From positions 1,488,001 to 1,552,000 of the forward strand of contig NZ_QPHM01000001.1 in NCBI RefSeq assembly GCF_003336245.1: 64,000 bases of DNA. The letters run 5' to 3'. Positions 36,699-45,385 of the stretch are shown in pieces. The position numbers and the translations under genes are program-made. This DNA comes from Haloplanus salinus (GTDB taxonomy: Archaea > Halobacteriota > Halobacteria > Halobacteriales > Haloferacaceae). How positions within the stretch are numbered: position 1 is the first letter of the stretch; every line of letters starts with the position of its first letter. Under the pieces are notes generated by a model. That model did no database searches. It saw only the letters and a list, made by a program, of their open reading frames with translations, and had not been told where the DNA came from.

Positions 36699-37385
36699 CT
36701 AGTTGGTCGTCGACTTCGACTCGCCGCCGTTCGGCGGCGGTTCGACGCCCTCGACCACTTCCGCCACTTCGGTCTGCTTCTCGGTGTCGACGTGCCAGCG
36801 GTCCACCCGGTCCTCGTAGTCGGCGAGTCGGTCGCTCACGACCGCCTTGACCTCGTCGTCGTTGACGTTCACCTCGAAGATGAACCCCTCCTCGTCGCCG
36901 CCGCGGGTCGTCTTCTGGACGTTCGCACTCACGAGTTCGTTGTCGAAGTAGTAGGGCGCGAGCTGTGTCATCACCTTCCGATACACCGTGTCCTCGACGG
37001 CCCGGAGCGCCTTCCGCCCGGCGGAGTCGGCGGCGCGGGCGACGTAGTTGATCGAGTCCTGCCAGCGCTCGACTGCCCCCTCGTTGTCCCCCTCCTCGAC
37101 GCGTTCGTAGGACTCGGAGAGCTTCTCGCCGGCCGTCCGCAGGTCCTCGTCCGGCTCTTTCCCGGCTTTCTCCCCTTCGCCCTCGTCGACGCTCGCCTGT
37201 TCGGCCGTCTTCTCGTTGACGTCCTCGCCGAGGCGCTCGTGGGATTTGGGTCGCCACTCGTCCCACTCGTCGAACGCCTCGCCGTCGACCCCGGCCTCGC
37301 GGAGTGCGCGCGTGATCCGCTCGCCGTGCTCGACGATGTCCGCCCACGTTCCCCGACATTTGAAGCCGGACACGCTCTCTTCCAT
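36699..37385 (-). CDS. DUF5828 family protein
   Basis: A 228-residue acidic protein starting MEESVSGFKCRGTWADIVEHG. The middle is Glu/Lys-rich and disordered (about residues 55-95); the C-terminal half is more structured, with helices and a strand region (EEGFIFEVNVNDDEVKAVV). I recognise the start as that of the haloarchaeal DUF5828 family. There are no catalytic motifs. It probably shares a transcript with the ferredoxin gene downstream. Confidence 0.75.
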   Translation of the reverse strand: MEESVSGFKCRGTWADIVEHGERITRALREAGVDGEAFDEWDEWRPKSHERLGEDVNEKTAEQASVDEGEGEKAGKEPDEDLRTAGEKLSESYERVEEGDNEGAVERWQDSINYVARAADSAGRKALRAVEDTVYRKVMTQLAPYYFDNELVSANVQKTTRGGDEEGFIFEVNVNDDEVKAVVSDRLADYEDRVDRWHVDTEKQTEVAEVVEGVEPPPNGGESKSTTN

Positions 37386-37430
37386 CGCTTGTCAGGTCTC
37401 CAGGGTGCGGGTGTACAAAACGGTTCCGCG

Positions 37431-37649
37431 CTACCGGCCGTACGTGAACCGAGTCGCGTAGTCGTCGAGGCGACGCTTGAGGCGACCGAGCCACGCCGCC
37501 GGCGAGACGGCGCGCAGTTGTCGTTCGTCGACCTCGATCCGGGCGCCGGCGTACGGGTCCCGTTCGTCGTCCTCGTCGTCCGCCGAGGCCACGCCGACGA
37601 CCGAACTCATGGCACAGCGGCCGCAGGTTTCGGTATCTTTGCCACCCAT
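37431..37649 (-). CDS. Small conserved hypothetical with CxxC (72 aa)
   Basis: Start MGGKDTETCGRCAMSS at 37649, with a TTTAAT element about 30 nt upstream. A single CGRC pair near the N-terminus precedes an acidic stretch and a basic C-terminal helix (WLGRLKRRLDDYATRF). A start at the internal Met at residue 14 would drop the Cys pair. Function unknown; divergent from the cupin gene. Confidence 0.55.
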   Translation of the reverse strand: MGGKDTETCGRCAMSSVVGVASADDEDDERDPYAGARIEVDERQLRAVSPAAWLGRLKRRLDDYATRFTYGR

Positions 37650-37736
37650 CGTGCCTGTGTCTACGGCTACGAGCCGATTAAACCTTGCCGTGCCGGTGAC
37701 GACGCGTTTTTCCTCCCGCCCGTCCAGTGAAGCGAT

Positions 37737-38111
37737 ATGGGTTACCACGTCGTCGACACCGACGAAATCGAACCGGACCCCGACCGCCCCTGCACGCGCC
37801 GGTCGCTGTCCGACCCCGGCGGCCTCACCAACATGGCTATCAACCGCTACACGGCCGCACCCGGTGAGGAACTGCCCCTCGCCTACCACTATCACGACGA
37901 TCAAGAGGAGGCGTTCTACGTCCTCTCCGGCACCCTCCACGTGAAGACGCCCGAGGGGACGCTGCAGGCCGGCCCGGACACGCTACTCACCGTCGAACCC
38001 GACAGCCCCCAGTTCGCGTACAACCCCGAGGACGCCGCGGAGTCCGTCGACGTCGTCGCCATCGGAGCGCCGGCAATCGACGACGTCCACGCGTACGATC
38101 CGGACTCGTGA
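37737..38111 (+). CDS. Cupin domain protein
   Basis: A 124-residue single cupin. Motif 1 is AYHYHDDQEEAFYVLSGTL, with the His-x-His...Glu metal ligands, and motif 2 falls around PDSPQFAYNPEDA, where the usual second His is replaced by Gln/Phe. The reduced metal site suggests a binding or weakly catalytic role. It overlaps the next gene by 4 nt (GTGA), implying a shared function. Confidence 0.82.
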   Translation: MGYHVVDTDEIEPDPDRPCTRRSLSDPGGLTNMAINRYTAAPGEELPLAYHYHDDQEEAFYVLSGTLHVKTPEGTLQAGPDTLLTVEPDSPQFAYNPEDAAESVDVVAIGAPAIDDVHAYDPDS

Positions 38112-38743
38112 GCGACGACGGGGTGCCGAGCGGCGGCGCGGAGACGGGCGTCGAGGCCGACGCCGACGGCGACGTGCCCGACGACGTCCCCCACTGGGAC
38201 GACGAGTACGTCGACCGGGTCAGCGACCGCCTGATGTTCAACTACGACCTCGAGCGTGACTACCGGGTCGACGCCGAGTCGTTCGACCTCTACGGTCGCC
38301 TCGAAATCCACACCCAGAAGAAGTTCTTCCACCCCGCGATCACCTACGGCCACCACGCGTCGTACGAGCACCTGTTCCTGCGTCGTGCCGACGACGTTCG
38401 GGTCCCGGCGCTCGAACGACTCGTCGGCCTCGCCGCCGACCTCGCCGACCGCTGGATCGAGGCCGACGAGGAACACTACGCCACGGAGTTCACCTTCGCC
38501 GTCGTCGTCCCCGAGATTCCCGACGACGTGCGCGAGTTCGTCGCCGGCTTCTCCGACCGAAACATGCTCAAATACGGCTACAACGGCTACTACGAGACCC
38601 ACCTCGCCGTCGTCGCGCCGGAGCGGGAGGACGTGGTGACGAGCCAGCGCGCGGACGTGGCCGACGCGCTTACCGTCTGGCGCCCGATCGACGCCGACGT
38701 TCCCGGCCCGCTCGAACGGCTCAAACGCCGGCTGCTGGGGTAG
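38108..38743 (+). CDS. Conserved hypothetical coupled to cupin (211 aa)
   Basis: GTG start overlapping the cupin stop. Residues 1-35 are acidic; the core contains KKFFHPAITYGHHASYEH and a repeated NGYYETH-like aromatic/His cluster, with a C-terminal basic helix (LERLKRRLLG). No signal peptide. I cannot assign a family; the regular structure argues for a globular protein of unknown activity. Confidence 0.65.
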   Translation: MSDDGVPSGGAETGVEADADGDVPDDVPHWDDEYVDRVSDRLMFNYDLERDYRVDAESFDLYGRLEIHTQKKFFHPAITYGHHASYEHLFLRRADDVRVPALERLVGLAADLADRWIEADEEHYATEFTFAVVVPEIPDDVREFVAGFSDRNMLKYGYNGYYETHLAVVAPEREDVVTSQRADVADALTVWRPIDADVPGPLERLKRRLLG

Positions 38744-38819
38744 CCGACCGCCGACGGTCGTCCGCCCGCCGCACACGACCGACGCGGTACTGAAGGGCCG
38801 CGACCGTCCAGACGTGCTT

Positions 38820-39569
38820 ATGACCCGGCGCGTACCCCTCGTCACCGTCCTCGTCTTCGTCCTCGTCCTCGCCGGCTGTATGGGGGTCGGCGGTGGCGGT
38901 ACGACGCCCACCCCGGAGCCGCCGCTCCGCGCGACGGCGACGCCGGCGACGCTCGCTCCGGCCACCCTCGACGCGACGGGGTACGCCACCCATCGCGCCG
39001 ACTCGCCGCCGCTGCACACGACGGTTACGGCCCGTATCGAGGGCGACGTGACGCTTCAGACGACTCGCGAGGTGCGCGCGACGACCGCCCGTCGCGTGTA
39101 CGTCCGGTCGACGCCGGACGGCCCTGCGGTCGTCGGCCTCCGTTCGGTTCCGAGCGTGAAGCCCTTCGAGAACGCCGACCTCCGCAAGGACCCGGCGGCC
39201 GGCCTGTCGCTCGCCGACCGACTCGCCCGTGCGCAGTCCGTCTACGCCGCCGTCCGCGTCCGGTCGACGACGGGCGAGCGATCGGCCACGCTCCTCGGAA
39301 CCGAGGCGACGCTCACCCGCCATCGAGGGACCACACGGGTAAACGGCACCGACCGATCGGTGTCGGCCGCCCTCGTCACCGTCGCCCACGGCGGCGACTA
39401 CGTGACGATGGCCGTCGTCGTCCCGCGGGGCGTCGAGGCGTCGCTCCCCCGACTCCTCGGGGGGTGCGCCACGAGAAGGGGTAGAAGGGAGTCGTTCAGT
39501 CGTCGTCCGTGGGCTCGCCGCCGTCGGCGACGGCCGCGCTCGTCCCACGGGCCTGTCGGATGTTGCTGA
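38820..39569 (+). CDS. Secreted lipoprotein, C-terminus probably frameshifted
   Basis: Signal sequence MTRRVPLVTVLVFVLVLAGC with a lipobox (LAGC) and Thr/Pro linker, followed by a beta-rich domain (TVTARIEGDVTLQTTREV, TRVNGTDRSVSAALVTVAHGG). The natural C-terminus seems to be VEASLPRLLGG; after it the frame becomes Arg-rich and runs 74 nt into the convergent transporter. Adding one G to the six-G tract at 39459-39464 gives a stop at 39482-39484 and a 221-aa protein without overlap. Fold unknown; haloarchaeal DUF6517-like lipoproteins are similar in style. Confidence 0.6.
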   Translation: MTRRVPLVTVLVFVLVLAGCMGVGGGGTTPTPEPPLRATATPATLAPATLDATGYATHRADSPPLHTTVTARIEGDVTLQTTREVRATTARRVYVRSTPDGPAVVGLRSVPSVKPFENADLRKDPAAGLSLADRLARAQSVYAAVRVRSTTGERSATLLGTEATLTRHRGTTRVNGTDRSVSAALVTVAHGGDYVTMAVVVPRGVEASLPRLLGGCATRRGRRESFSRRPWARRRRRRPRSSHGPVGCC

Positions 39570-41315
39570 TGCCCATGTAGGCGAGGGACAACGCCAGCCA
39601 GACGAGCACCAGCGCGATCACGATCTGGACGCCGGCCGACGCCATCTCGACGGTCGTCCCGCCGCCGGCCCAGTTGCCCTGGATGAACTTCTGATAGAGG
39701 TTCTGGTAGAATGCGAGATACAGCAGGGCCGTCGTGGTGATCACCAGCATGAACGCCATCGGCGCGCCGGTGGAGATGAGCTGTTTCTGATCGTCCCAGT
39801 TGGCGAGCCAGACGGTGGCGACGAGGAGCGCGAGCGCCGCGAGCGTCTGGTTCGCACCGCCGAACAGGGGCCAGAGGTCGGCCCACCGACCGGAGGCGAC
39901 GAGGACGTACGCCGGCGCCACCTGCAGGAAGGCGTTGACGTAGCGGTTGGCCGCCACCTCCTGCACCTGCGTCTCGGGCGTCCCGACGAGTTCCTCGACC
40001 ATGTAGCGGCCCAGCCGGACCGCGGTGTCCGTGCTGGTGAGCAGGAAGCTCACGAGGACGAGGCCCATGAAGGGCGCGGCGATGCTCTCCGGGATGCCGA
40101 AGCCGACGTTGAGGATGAGCCCGCCGCCCGACGCGAAGTTGGGCAGGGCAAGCCCGATACCGCCGCCCGTCGGCACCTGCGTGTACACCGCGCGGTGACG
40201 ATGGCGACGGTGGCGAGTAGGCCCTCTCCGAGCATGCCGCCGTAGCCGATGGTTCGGGCGTCGGTCTCCTTGTCCAACTGCTTGGCCGTCGTCCCCGAGG
40301 AGACCAGGGAGTGGAAGCCGCTGATCGTTCCGCAGGCGATAGTGACGAAGAGGAGCGGGAAGAGCGGAAGCGTCGTATCGACCAGCGCGCCGCCCCAGAA
40401 GCCGGCGAACGCCGGGGCGTCGATGACGAGCTGGGACGCGCCGCCGGTGAACGTCCCGACGATGACCGCCAGGATCGTCCCGCCGACGCCCGCGTACAGC
40501 AGGCTCGACGTGAGGAAGTCACGCGGCTGGAGCAACACCCAGACCGGCAGGACGCTGGCGATGAACCCGTAGACGAGGATCACCGGAATCCACGTCGCGA
40601 TGTTGACGCTGCCCAGCACCGGCGGAAGCGGACTCCCCGATAGGAGGACGATGGTGCCGGCGGGGTAGTCGCCCGGAACCAGCGCGAGCGGGTACTGGAC
40701 GCCCACCCAGACGCCGGCGAAGACGGCCGCGATGAACGCGAGCGTCCCCGGCAGGAAGGGGAGGTCGAGTTGATAGAGATACACGCCGAACACGAGCGCT
40801 AAGACGATGTAGACGAGCGACGCCGTCGCGGCCTGTGGATACGCGTTGAACACCAGCGCGATCACGAGGCCGAACACGGCGACGACGAGGATGATCGTCA
40901 GGAACGCGAACCAGAGGATCATGTCCTTGCCGCGTTCGCCGACGTACTCCCCGATGATGTATCCGATCGACTTCCCCTCGTGGCGCATGCTCGCCGTCAG
41001 CGACATGAAGTCGTGGACGGAGCCGAACAGTGGGTTGCCGATGGCGACCCACAGGAACGCCGGCACCCACCCCCAGACGACGGTCGCCGTGATCGGGCCG
41101 ACGATCGGTGCCCCTCCCGCGATACTCGAATAGTGATGCCCCAACAGCACCGGCTTCTTCGACGGGACGTACTCCTGCCCGTCCCGATACTTGTGTGCTG
41201 GCGTCTCGCGCTCGTCGTCCAGGTCGACGAACTGTGACAGGTACCGCGAGTACCCGAGATACGCGACCGTGAACGACACGAGCGTGAGCACCACCACCGT
41301 AATAGCCTGTACCAT
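39496..41315 (-). pseudogene. cstA: CstA-family peptide/pyruvate transporter, frame-disrupted
   Basis: Two adjoining frames together encode one carbon-starvation CstA protein with some 16 hydrophobic segments. The first part (from MVQAITVV at 41315) carries LLGHHYSSIAGGAPIVGPI and CGTISGFHSLVSSGTTAKQLD, both CstA hallmarks, and reads well to LLATVAIVTA. The second begins at VYTQVPTGGG in the other frame and ends in DDD at 39496. One missing C (plus strand) at about 40190 would restore a 606-aa protein. Whether this is a real mutation or a sequence error cannot be told here. Confidence 0.85.
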
Positions 41316-41345
41316 ATTTATGTGACCCAAGTCGAAGTCACGAAA

Positions 41346-41360
41346 AATTATTATTTAAAC
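41346..41360 (-). promoter_or_regulatory. AT-rich promoter of cstA
   Basis: A TTAAATAATAATTT tract 31-45 nt ahead of the ATG at 41315, in an otherwise GC-rich gap to arsA. It is the most likely TATA region for the transporter. Confidence 0.45.
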
Positions 41361-41397
41361 GTTGGGCATCTGTCCGCGCGACGCACACGCGCGTTGT

Positions 41398-42348
41398 TCA
41401 GACTCCCACGTCGAGTTCGGCGGCCACCTCGTCGAGCAGCGACCCTTTAACTTCCCGGACGCGCGTCTCCACCGCCGCGACCACCGGCTGCTCGAACGTC
41501 TCGTGGAGTTCGTCGAGGCGCTCCCGCTCGGTCGCCACCCGGTCGCGGAGATACCGGGCGCCGCGTCCCGCCTCGTCGTCGTCCGGCGACGGCGTCAGTT
41601 TGTTCACCGCCAACCCCTCGACCCGGAGGCCGTGGTCCGCGAGGCCGTCGACCGCCCGTCGCGTCTCCCGGATCGACAGTTCGTCGGGGTTGACGACGAG
41701 GAAGAACGCGGCCCCATCCTGCAGGGTCTCCTTCGCGAACTCGAAGCTCTCCTTGCGCTCCTGTAGGCGGGCGATGATGGGGTCGCCGTCCATCAGCCGC
41801 CGGGGTTCCTGGTTGCCGATGGCAGCCCGTTCGTACAGCTTGACGCTCTGTTTACGCTTGTGGAGGAGCCGATCGACCCACCCTTCCAGGAACTCGGGGA
41901 GGCTCAGGAGCCGCAGGGTCCCACCCGTCGGCGACGTGTCGAAGACGATCCGGTCGTAGGGCGCGGGATCCCGCATCACGTCGATGAAGCGGTCGAACAG
42001 CGCCGCCTCGTACGCCCCCGGCGTCTGGTGGGCCATCTCGATCTGTCGGTCGATCTCGTTGACCATCGCCGGGCTCACCTGGTCGCCGAGGGCGCGTTTC
42101 GTCTCCATCAGGTGTCGTTCGAGCTCCTCGTCCGGATCGATCTCCATGACGCTCAGCCCCTCGACCCCATCGACCGATCGGGGATCGTCGGAGAACTCCT
42201 GGTCGAACACGTCGGCGGTGCTGTGTGCGGGGTCGGTCGAGACGACCAGCGTCTCCAGCCCGCCGCGGGCACACTTCAGGCCGTAGGCGCTCGACATGGT
42301 CGTCTTGCCGACGCCGCCCTTGCCGCCGAAGAAGACGAAGCGGTCCAT
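41398..42348 (-). CDS. ArsA/Get3-family ATPase
   Basis: A 316-residue deviant-Walker ATPase: P-loop GGKGGVGKTTMSSAYG, STDPAHSTADVFDQEF (switch I/A-loop) and FDTSPTGGTLRLL (switch II). It has a single ATPase domain and lacks the three metal-binding Cys of true arsenite pumps, so a Get3-like targeting or other ParA-type role fits better. The start overlaps the upstream small gene stop within TGATG, so the two are coupled. Confidence 0.85.
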   Translation of the reverse strand: MDRFVFFGGKGGVGKTTMSSAYGLKCARGGLETLVVSTDPAHSTADVFDQEFSDDPRSVDGVEGLSVMEIDPDEELERHLMETKRALGDQVSPAMVNEIDRQIEMAHQTPGAYEAALFDRFIDVMRDPAPYDRIVFDTSPTGGTLRLLSLPEFLEGWVDRLLHKRKQSVKLYERAAIGNQEPRRLMDGDPIIARLQERKESFEFAKETLQDGAAFFLVVNPDELSIRETRRAVDGLADHGLRVEGLAVNKLTPSPDDDEAGRGARYLRDRVATERERLDELHETFEQPVVAAVETRVREVKGSLLDEVAAELDVGV

Positions 42349-42644
42349 CAGAAGTGGTACTGCTCGCCCTTGCGCTCCAGGAGCGACCCCCGGTTCCACA
42401 TCCGGCGCTCCCACGCTTCGAACTCGTCTTCGAGGTAGGGCAGGAGTTCGGCCGTGTAGTACGACACCGGACTCGGGATGCCGAAGGCGTCGGGGAAGCA
42501 GGCGAGCATGAAGGTGTCTTCCCGGTCCTCGGCCTCCTTCTCGATTTTCTCGTAGGCGGGGTGGGTGATCAGCCCGTGATACAGGCCGCGGAGCCACTCC
42601 TCGGCCACCCGCCGGAACCGCTCGATCCGTTCCGCGAGGTCCAT
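42348..42644 (-). CDS. Conserved small protein coupled to ArsA-like ATPase (98 aa)
   Basis: A helical 98-residue protein starting MDLAERIERFRRVAEEWLRG, with SYYTAELLPYLEDEFEAWERRMWN in its second half (two short quotable parts of a Trp/Tyr-rich helix). No transmembrane segment or metal motif. The one-base stop/start overlap with the ATPase gene suggests a dedicated partner or cargo adaptor. No characterised family recognised. Confidence 0.65.
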   Translation of the reverse strand: MDLAERIERFRRVAEEWLRGLYHGLITHPAYEKIEKEAEDREDTFMLACFPDAFGIPSPVSYYTAELLPYLEDEFEAWERRMWNRGSLLERKGEQYHF

Positions 42645-42743
42645 GCTCCGTTTCCCCGCGGCGTGGGCAAAAGCGTGTCGTCGGTCGCCCGCCGCCGGCG
42701 CACGTCCGCGGGGTTAAGTTGCGTCGGCGCCCTTCCCCCACGC

Positions 42744-43952
42744 ATGTCTCGCGACCGCGACGCCGTCCCCGTCACCATCCTGAGCGGGAGCCTCGGCGCC
42801 GGCAAGACGACGCTGCTCAACCACCTGCTCACCGGGGCGGGCGACCGCGATATCGCCGTCCTCGTCAACGACATGGGCGACATCAACGTCGACGCCGACC
42901 TCGTGAGCGGGAACACGGACCTCGCCGTCGACGGCGGCGTGGCCGAACTCTCGAACGGCTGCATCTGCTGTGAACTGCGGGACGACCTCGAAACCGCCGT
43001 CGTCCGCCTCGCTCGGGAACGGGGGTTCGACCACCTCGTCGTCGAGGCGTCGGGCATCTCCGAGCCCCGACCCGTCGCCCGTCTCTTCACAACGGGGTCG
43101 CAGGCCGCCGCCCGCTACGACGTGGCCTCCGTCGTCACCGTCGTCGACGCCCGCCAGTTCCACGACGCCTTCGGCGACGAGGGGGCGGCGACGCGCCGCG
43201 GTGAGGCCGACGACGGGACCCGACCCCTCTCGGATCTCCTCGTCGAGGGCGTCGAGTTCGCGAGCCTCGTCGTCCTCAACAAGACGGACCTCGTGACGCC
43301 GGACGAACTCGACGCCGTCGAGGAGATGGTGCGGGCGCTCCGCCCCGACGCCGAGGTGGTCCGTACCGAACACAGTCGGGTCGACCCGGACACAGTGCTC
43401 GACGAACGGTACGACCCCACCACCGCCGACGAGGCGGGGTGGAAGCGGGCGCTGGACGGGGACGATCACGACCACGACGGCGGCCACGCACACGATCACG
43501 ACCACGCCCACCCCGAAGCCGTCTACGGCGTCACCTCCTTTACCTACCGCCGCCGTCGTCCGTTCCACCCCGAGCGCGTCCGTTCGCTCCTCGCCGACCT
43601 CCCCGCCGCCGTCGTCCGCTCGAAGGGCACCTGCTGGATCGCCACCGGCGCCGATCTCTCCTACACGATGGGCCAAGCCGGCCCTTCGGTTCGGGTCGAG
43701 GCCGCCGGTCCCTGGATCGCGAGCCTCCCCGAGTTCGAACGGGACGCCTACCGGCGCAACCGCTCGAACCTGGACTGGGACGAGGAGTGGGGGGACCGCC
43801 GGACGGAACTCGTCTTCATCGGCCGGGAGATGGACGACGACGCCCTGGTCGCGGCACTCGACGACTGCCTACTCACCGACGACGAGATGGCGGCCGACTG
43901 GGGGACTTCGGCGACGCCTTTCCGACCGAGGCGGGCGACGAACTGGTGGTGA
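42744..43952 (+). CDS. CobW/COG0523 zinc-type GTPase, C-terminus probably frameshifted
   Basis: G3E GTPase of the CobW/ZNG1 group. Walker A GSLGAGKTTLLN, the CxCC zinc site NGCICCELRDD, and NKTDLV guanine motif are visible; a His-rich loop (DHDHDGGHAHDHDHAH) at residues about 240-257 suggests zinc binding. The CobW C-terminal domain follows. The last 14 residues (TSATPFRPRRATNWW) look out of frame: one extra G in the five-G tract at 43900-43904 yields GDFGDAFPTEAGDELVVTEP and a stop at 43961-43963 (406 aa), meeting the convergent gene's stop in TTAA. Confidence 0.85.
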   Translation: MSRDRDAVPVTILSGSLGAGKTTLLNHLLTGAGDRDIAVLVNDMGDINVDADLVSGNTDLAVDGGVAELSNGCICCELRDDLETAVVRLARERGFDHLVVEASGISEPRPVARLFTTGSQAAARYDVASVVTVVDARQFHDAFGDEGAATRRGEADDGTRPLSDLLVEGVEFASLVVLNKTDLVTPDELDAVEEMVRALRPDAEVVRTEHSRVDPDTVLDERYDPTTADEAGWKRALDGDDHDHDGGHAHDHDHAHPEAVYGVTSFTYRRRRPFHPERVRSLLADLPAAVVRSKGTCWIATGADLSYTMGQAGPSVRVEAAGPWIASLPEFERDAYRRNRSNLDWDEEWGDRRTELVFIGREMDDDALVAALDDCLLTDDEMAADWGTSATPFRPRRATNWW

Positions 43953-43959
43953 CCGAGCC

Positions 43960-44181
43960 TTAACAGGCGCACCCGGTCGACCCGGGCGAGCGCTCGAACT
44001 CCATCTCGTCGCCACAGGCCGGACACGCCGGCGCGTCGTCGCCGTCGACGTCGGTGTCGAGGCGCCGTTCGCGACAGTCGTGACACCAGTACGCACCCTT
44101 CGACTCGCCCGCACCGCTCCCCCGGTTCGACGACGAGGAGGAGGCTTTCAGCGTATCCGTGATCGTGCTCAACAGTCCCAT
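43960..44181 (-). CDS. Zinc-ribbon protein (73 aa)
   Basis: MGLLSTITDTLKASSSSSN then CHDC and CPAC pairs at about residues 33-56, plus a terminal CAC. The N-terminal amphipathic helix followed by a Ser-rich linker and ribbon is a common haloarchaeal small-protein layout. A CTTTATTC TATA-like element lies about 28 nt upstream. Function unknown. Confidence 0.65.
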   Translation of the reverse strand: MGLLSTITDTLKASSSSSNRGSGAGESKGAYWCHDCRERRLDTDVDGDDAPACPACGDEMEFERSPGSTGCAC

Positions 44182-44272
44182 ACCCGGCGTTCGCGCCCCG
44201 ACGAATAAAGCCTCGGTCGGCTGTCCGCCCGCGGCGCACGGCCGCGACGGTCATGCCATTTAGTAAGTCATC

Positions 44273-44310
44273 ACCAGTGGCTCGCCGGACCGTCTCGGCG
44301 AACCACTGGT
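44273..44310. promoter_or_regulatory. Long interrupted hairpin between small genes
   Basis: Arms ACCAGTGG-C-TCGCCG (44273-44287) and CGGCGA-A-CCACTGGT (44296-44310) pair over 14 of 15 positions around an 8-nt loop. It lies downstream of the 44332-44538 gene (reverse strand) and well upstream of the zinc-ribbon gene. Without a T tract it is a 3'-end structure, operator, or mobile-element remnant. Confidence 0.5.
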
Positions 44311-44331
44311 AAACAGTTAGAATAAACCGTA

Positions 44332-44538
44332 TCAGGCGTCCTCGTCGGCCGGCGTTTCGGACTCCAGGTCGGTCACCCGGTCTTCGAGCGCGGTGACCCG
44401 GTCGGAGCGCGCCCCCCACCGGGCGCCGACGGCAGCCCCGAGGACGACGCCAGCGGCGATGCCGACGGGTCCGAAGACGCCGCCCACCATCCCGAGGACG
44501 CCCGCGAGGCCGATGGTCACGAGGTCACGCCAGTCCAT
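44332..44538 (-). CDS. Small membrane protein (68 aa)
   Basis: MDWRDLVTIGLAGVLGMVG opens a single or hairpin transmembrane region (residues about 6-38, Gly/Val-rich, with a possible Gly-zipper), followed by a short coiled-coil-like tail (VTALEDRVTDLESE). A small membrane anchor with soluble C-terminal helix is likely; an alternative GTG start adds three residues. Confidence 0.6.
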   Translation of the reverse strand: MDWRDLVTIGLAGVLGMVGGVFGPVGIAAGVVLGAAVGARWGARSDRVTALEDRVTDLESETPADEDA

Positions 44539-44563
44539 GGTCGTCACTCGGGCGGCGGCTACT

Positions 44564-44971
44564 TCAGGTCGCCGCCGCCAGCGCGTCGAGTAACCGCTTT
44601 AGCTCACCCTGTCGTTTCCACGTCGCGATCCGATCGGTCAGCGCCGGGACGGGGAGGCCGAGGCTCACCGCCGACCGCGCAGTGACGCGTGTTCCCTCGT
44701 CCTCCGCCGCGACGGTCAGATCGGTCGTCATGGCGTCGAACGGCCCCGCCGACCCCGCCTGCGTGTAGTGGAGGCCGTCCGGTCGCTCCTCGAATCTGAG
44801 CGTGAGTTCCAGCCCCCGCGCGCCGGCGGTGACGAGCGTCCCGTCCTCGCCGTCGGTCACGTCGCGGACGGTGAAGCTACCCTCGCTCTCGACCACCGTG
44901 GCGGGCGTCAGGACGCGTTCGACCGCCCTCGGCGGTGCCCGGACGAACCGTGAGACTTCCACCTCGCGCAT
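44564..44971 (-). CDS. SRPBCC/START-like protein
   Basis: A 135-residue protein whose opening MREVEVSRFVRAPPRAVERVLTP fits the beta-strand plus helix entry of the SRPBCC fold, followed by alternating strands (EGSFTVRDVTDGEDGTLV, DGLHYTQAGSAG). The fold binds hydrophobic ligands or acts as a polyketide-cyclase-like protein. The ligand is unknown. Confidence 0.75.
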   Translation of the reverse strand: MREVEVSRFVRAPPRAVERVLTPATVVESEGSFTVRDVTDGEDGTLVTAGARGLELTLRFEERPDGLHYTQAGSAGPFDAMTTDLTVAAEDEGTRVTARSAVSLGLPVPALTDRIATWKRQGELKRLLDALAAAT

Positions 44972-44986
44972 CGTCGGGACTTCGCG

Positions 44987-45307
44987 TCACCGCATCAAAA
45001 GCGGGAGGGAGAGGGCAACGAGTACCGCGGCCCCCACGAGCGCGGCGTACAGCAGCCCCTCGATCCGTTGTTCGGGCGACAGCTCAGCCCGCAGCTCCGG
45101 GCGGGCGGTGTAGACGAGCCGGTGATACGCCACGGCGACGGCGGCGAGACAGGCGACGGTCGGTAGCCCGAACACCGCCGGTCCCGACAGGCCGATGGTA
45201 ATGGCGTAGATGGGACCGAACGAAAAGCAGACGAGGCCGGCCATCGCCGTCACGACGAGGAAGGGTACTGCGTCGACGGCCGTCCCGTCCCGGTTCCGGA
45301 GGCGCAT
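44987..45307 (-). CDS. Small three-segment membrane protein (106 aa)
   Basis: Start MRLRNRDGTAVDAVPFLVV at 45307. Three hydrophobic stretches (about residues 14-36, 41-58, 82-103) separated by a loop containing YHRLVYTARPELRAELSPE. This fits a haloarchaeal integral membrane protein of unknown role. It is upstream of and on the same strand as the SRPBCC gene, 15 nt apart. Confidence 0.65.
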   Translation of the reverse strand: MRLRNRDGTAVDAVPFLVVTAMAGLVCFSFGPIYAITIGLSGPAVFGLPTVACLAAVAVAYHRLVYTARPELRAELSPEQRIEGLLYAALVGAAVLVALSLPLLMR

Positions 45308-45385
45308 ACCGAACCATGCGGCTCGACGGGCAAAACTCGCGCGCCGATCCGAAGGTTCAGGGTCCTCGCCCGACTCCCCACGCCT

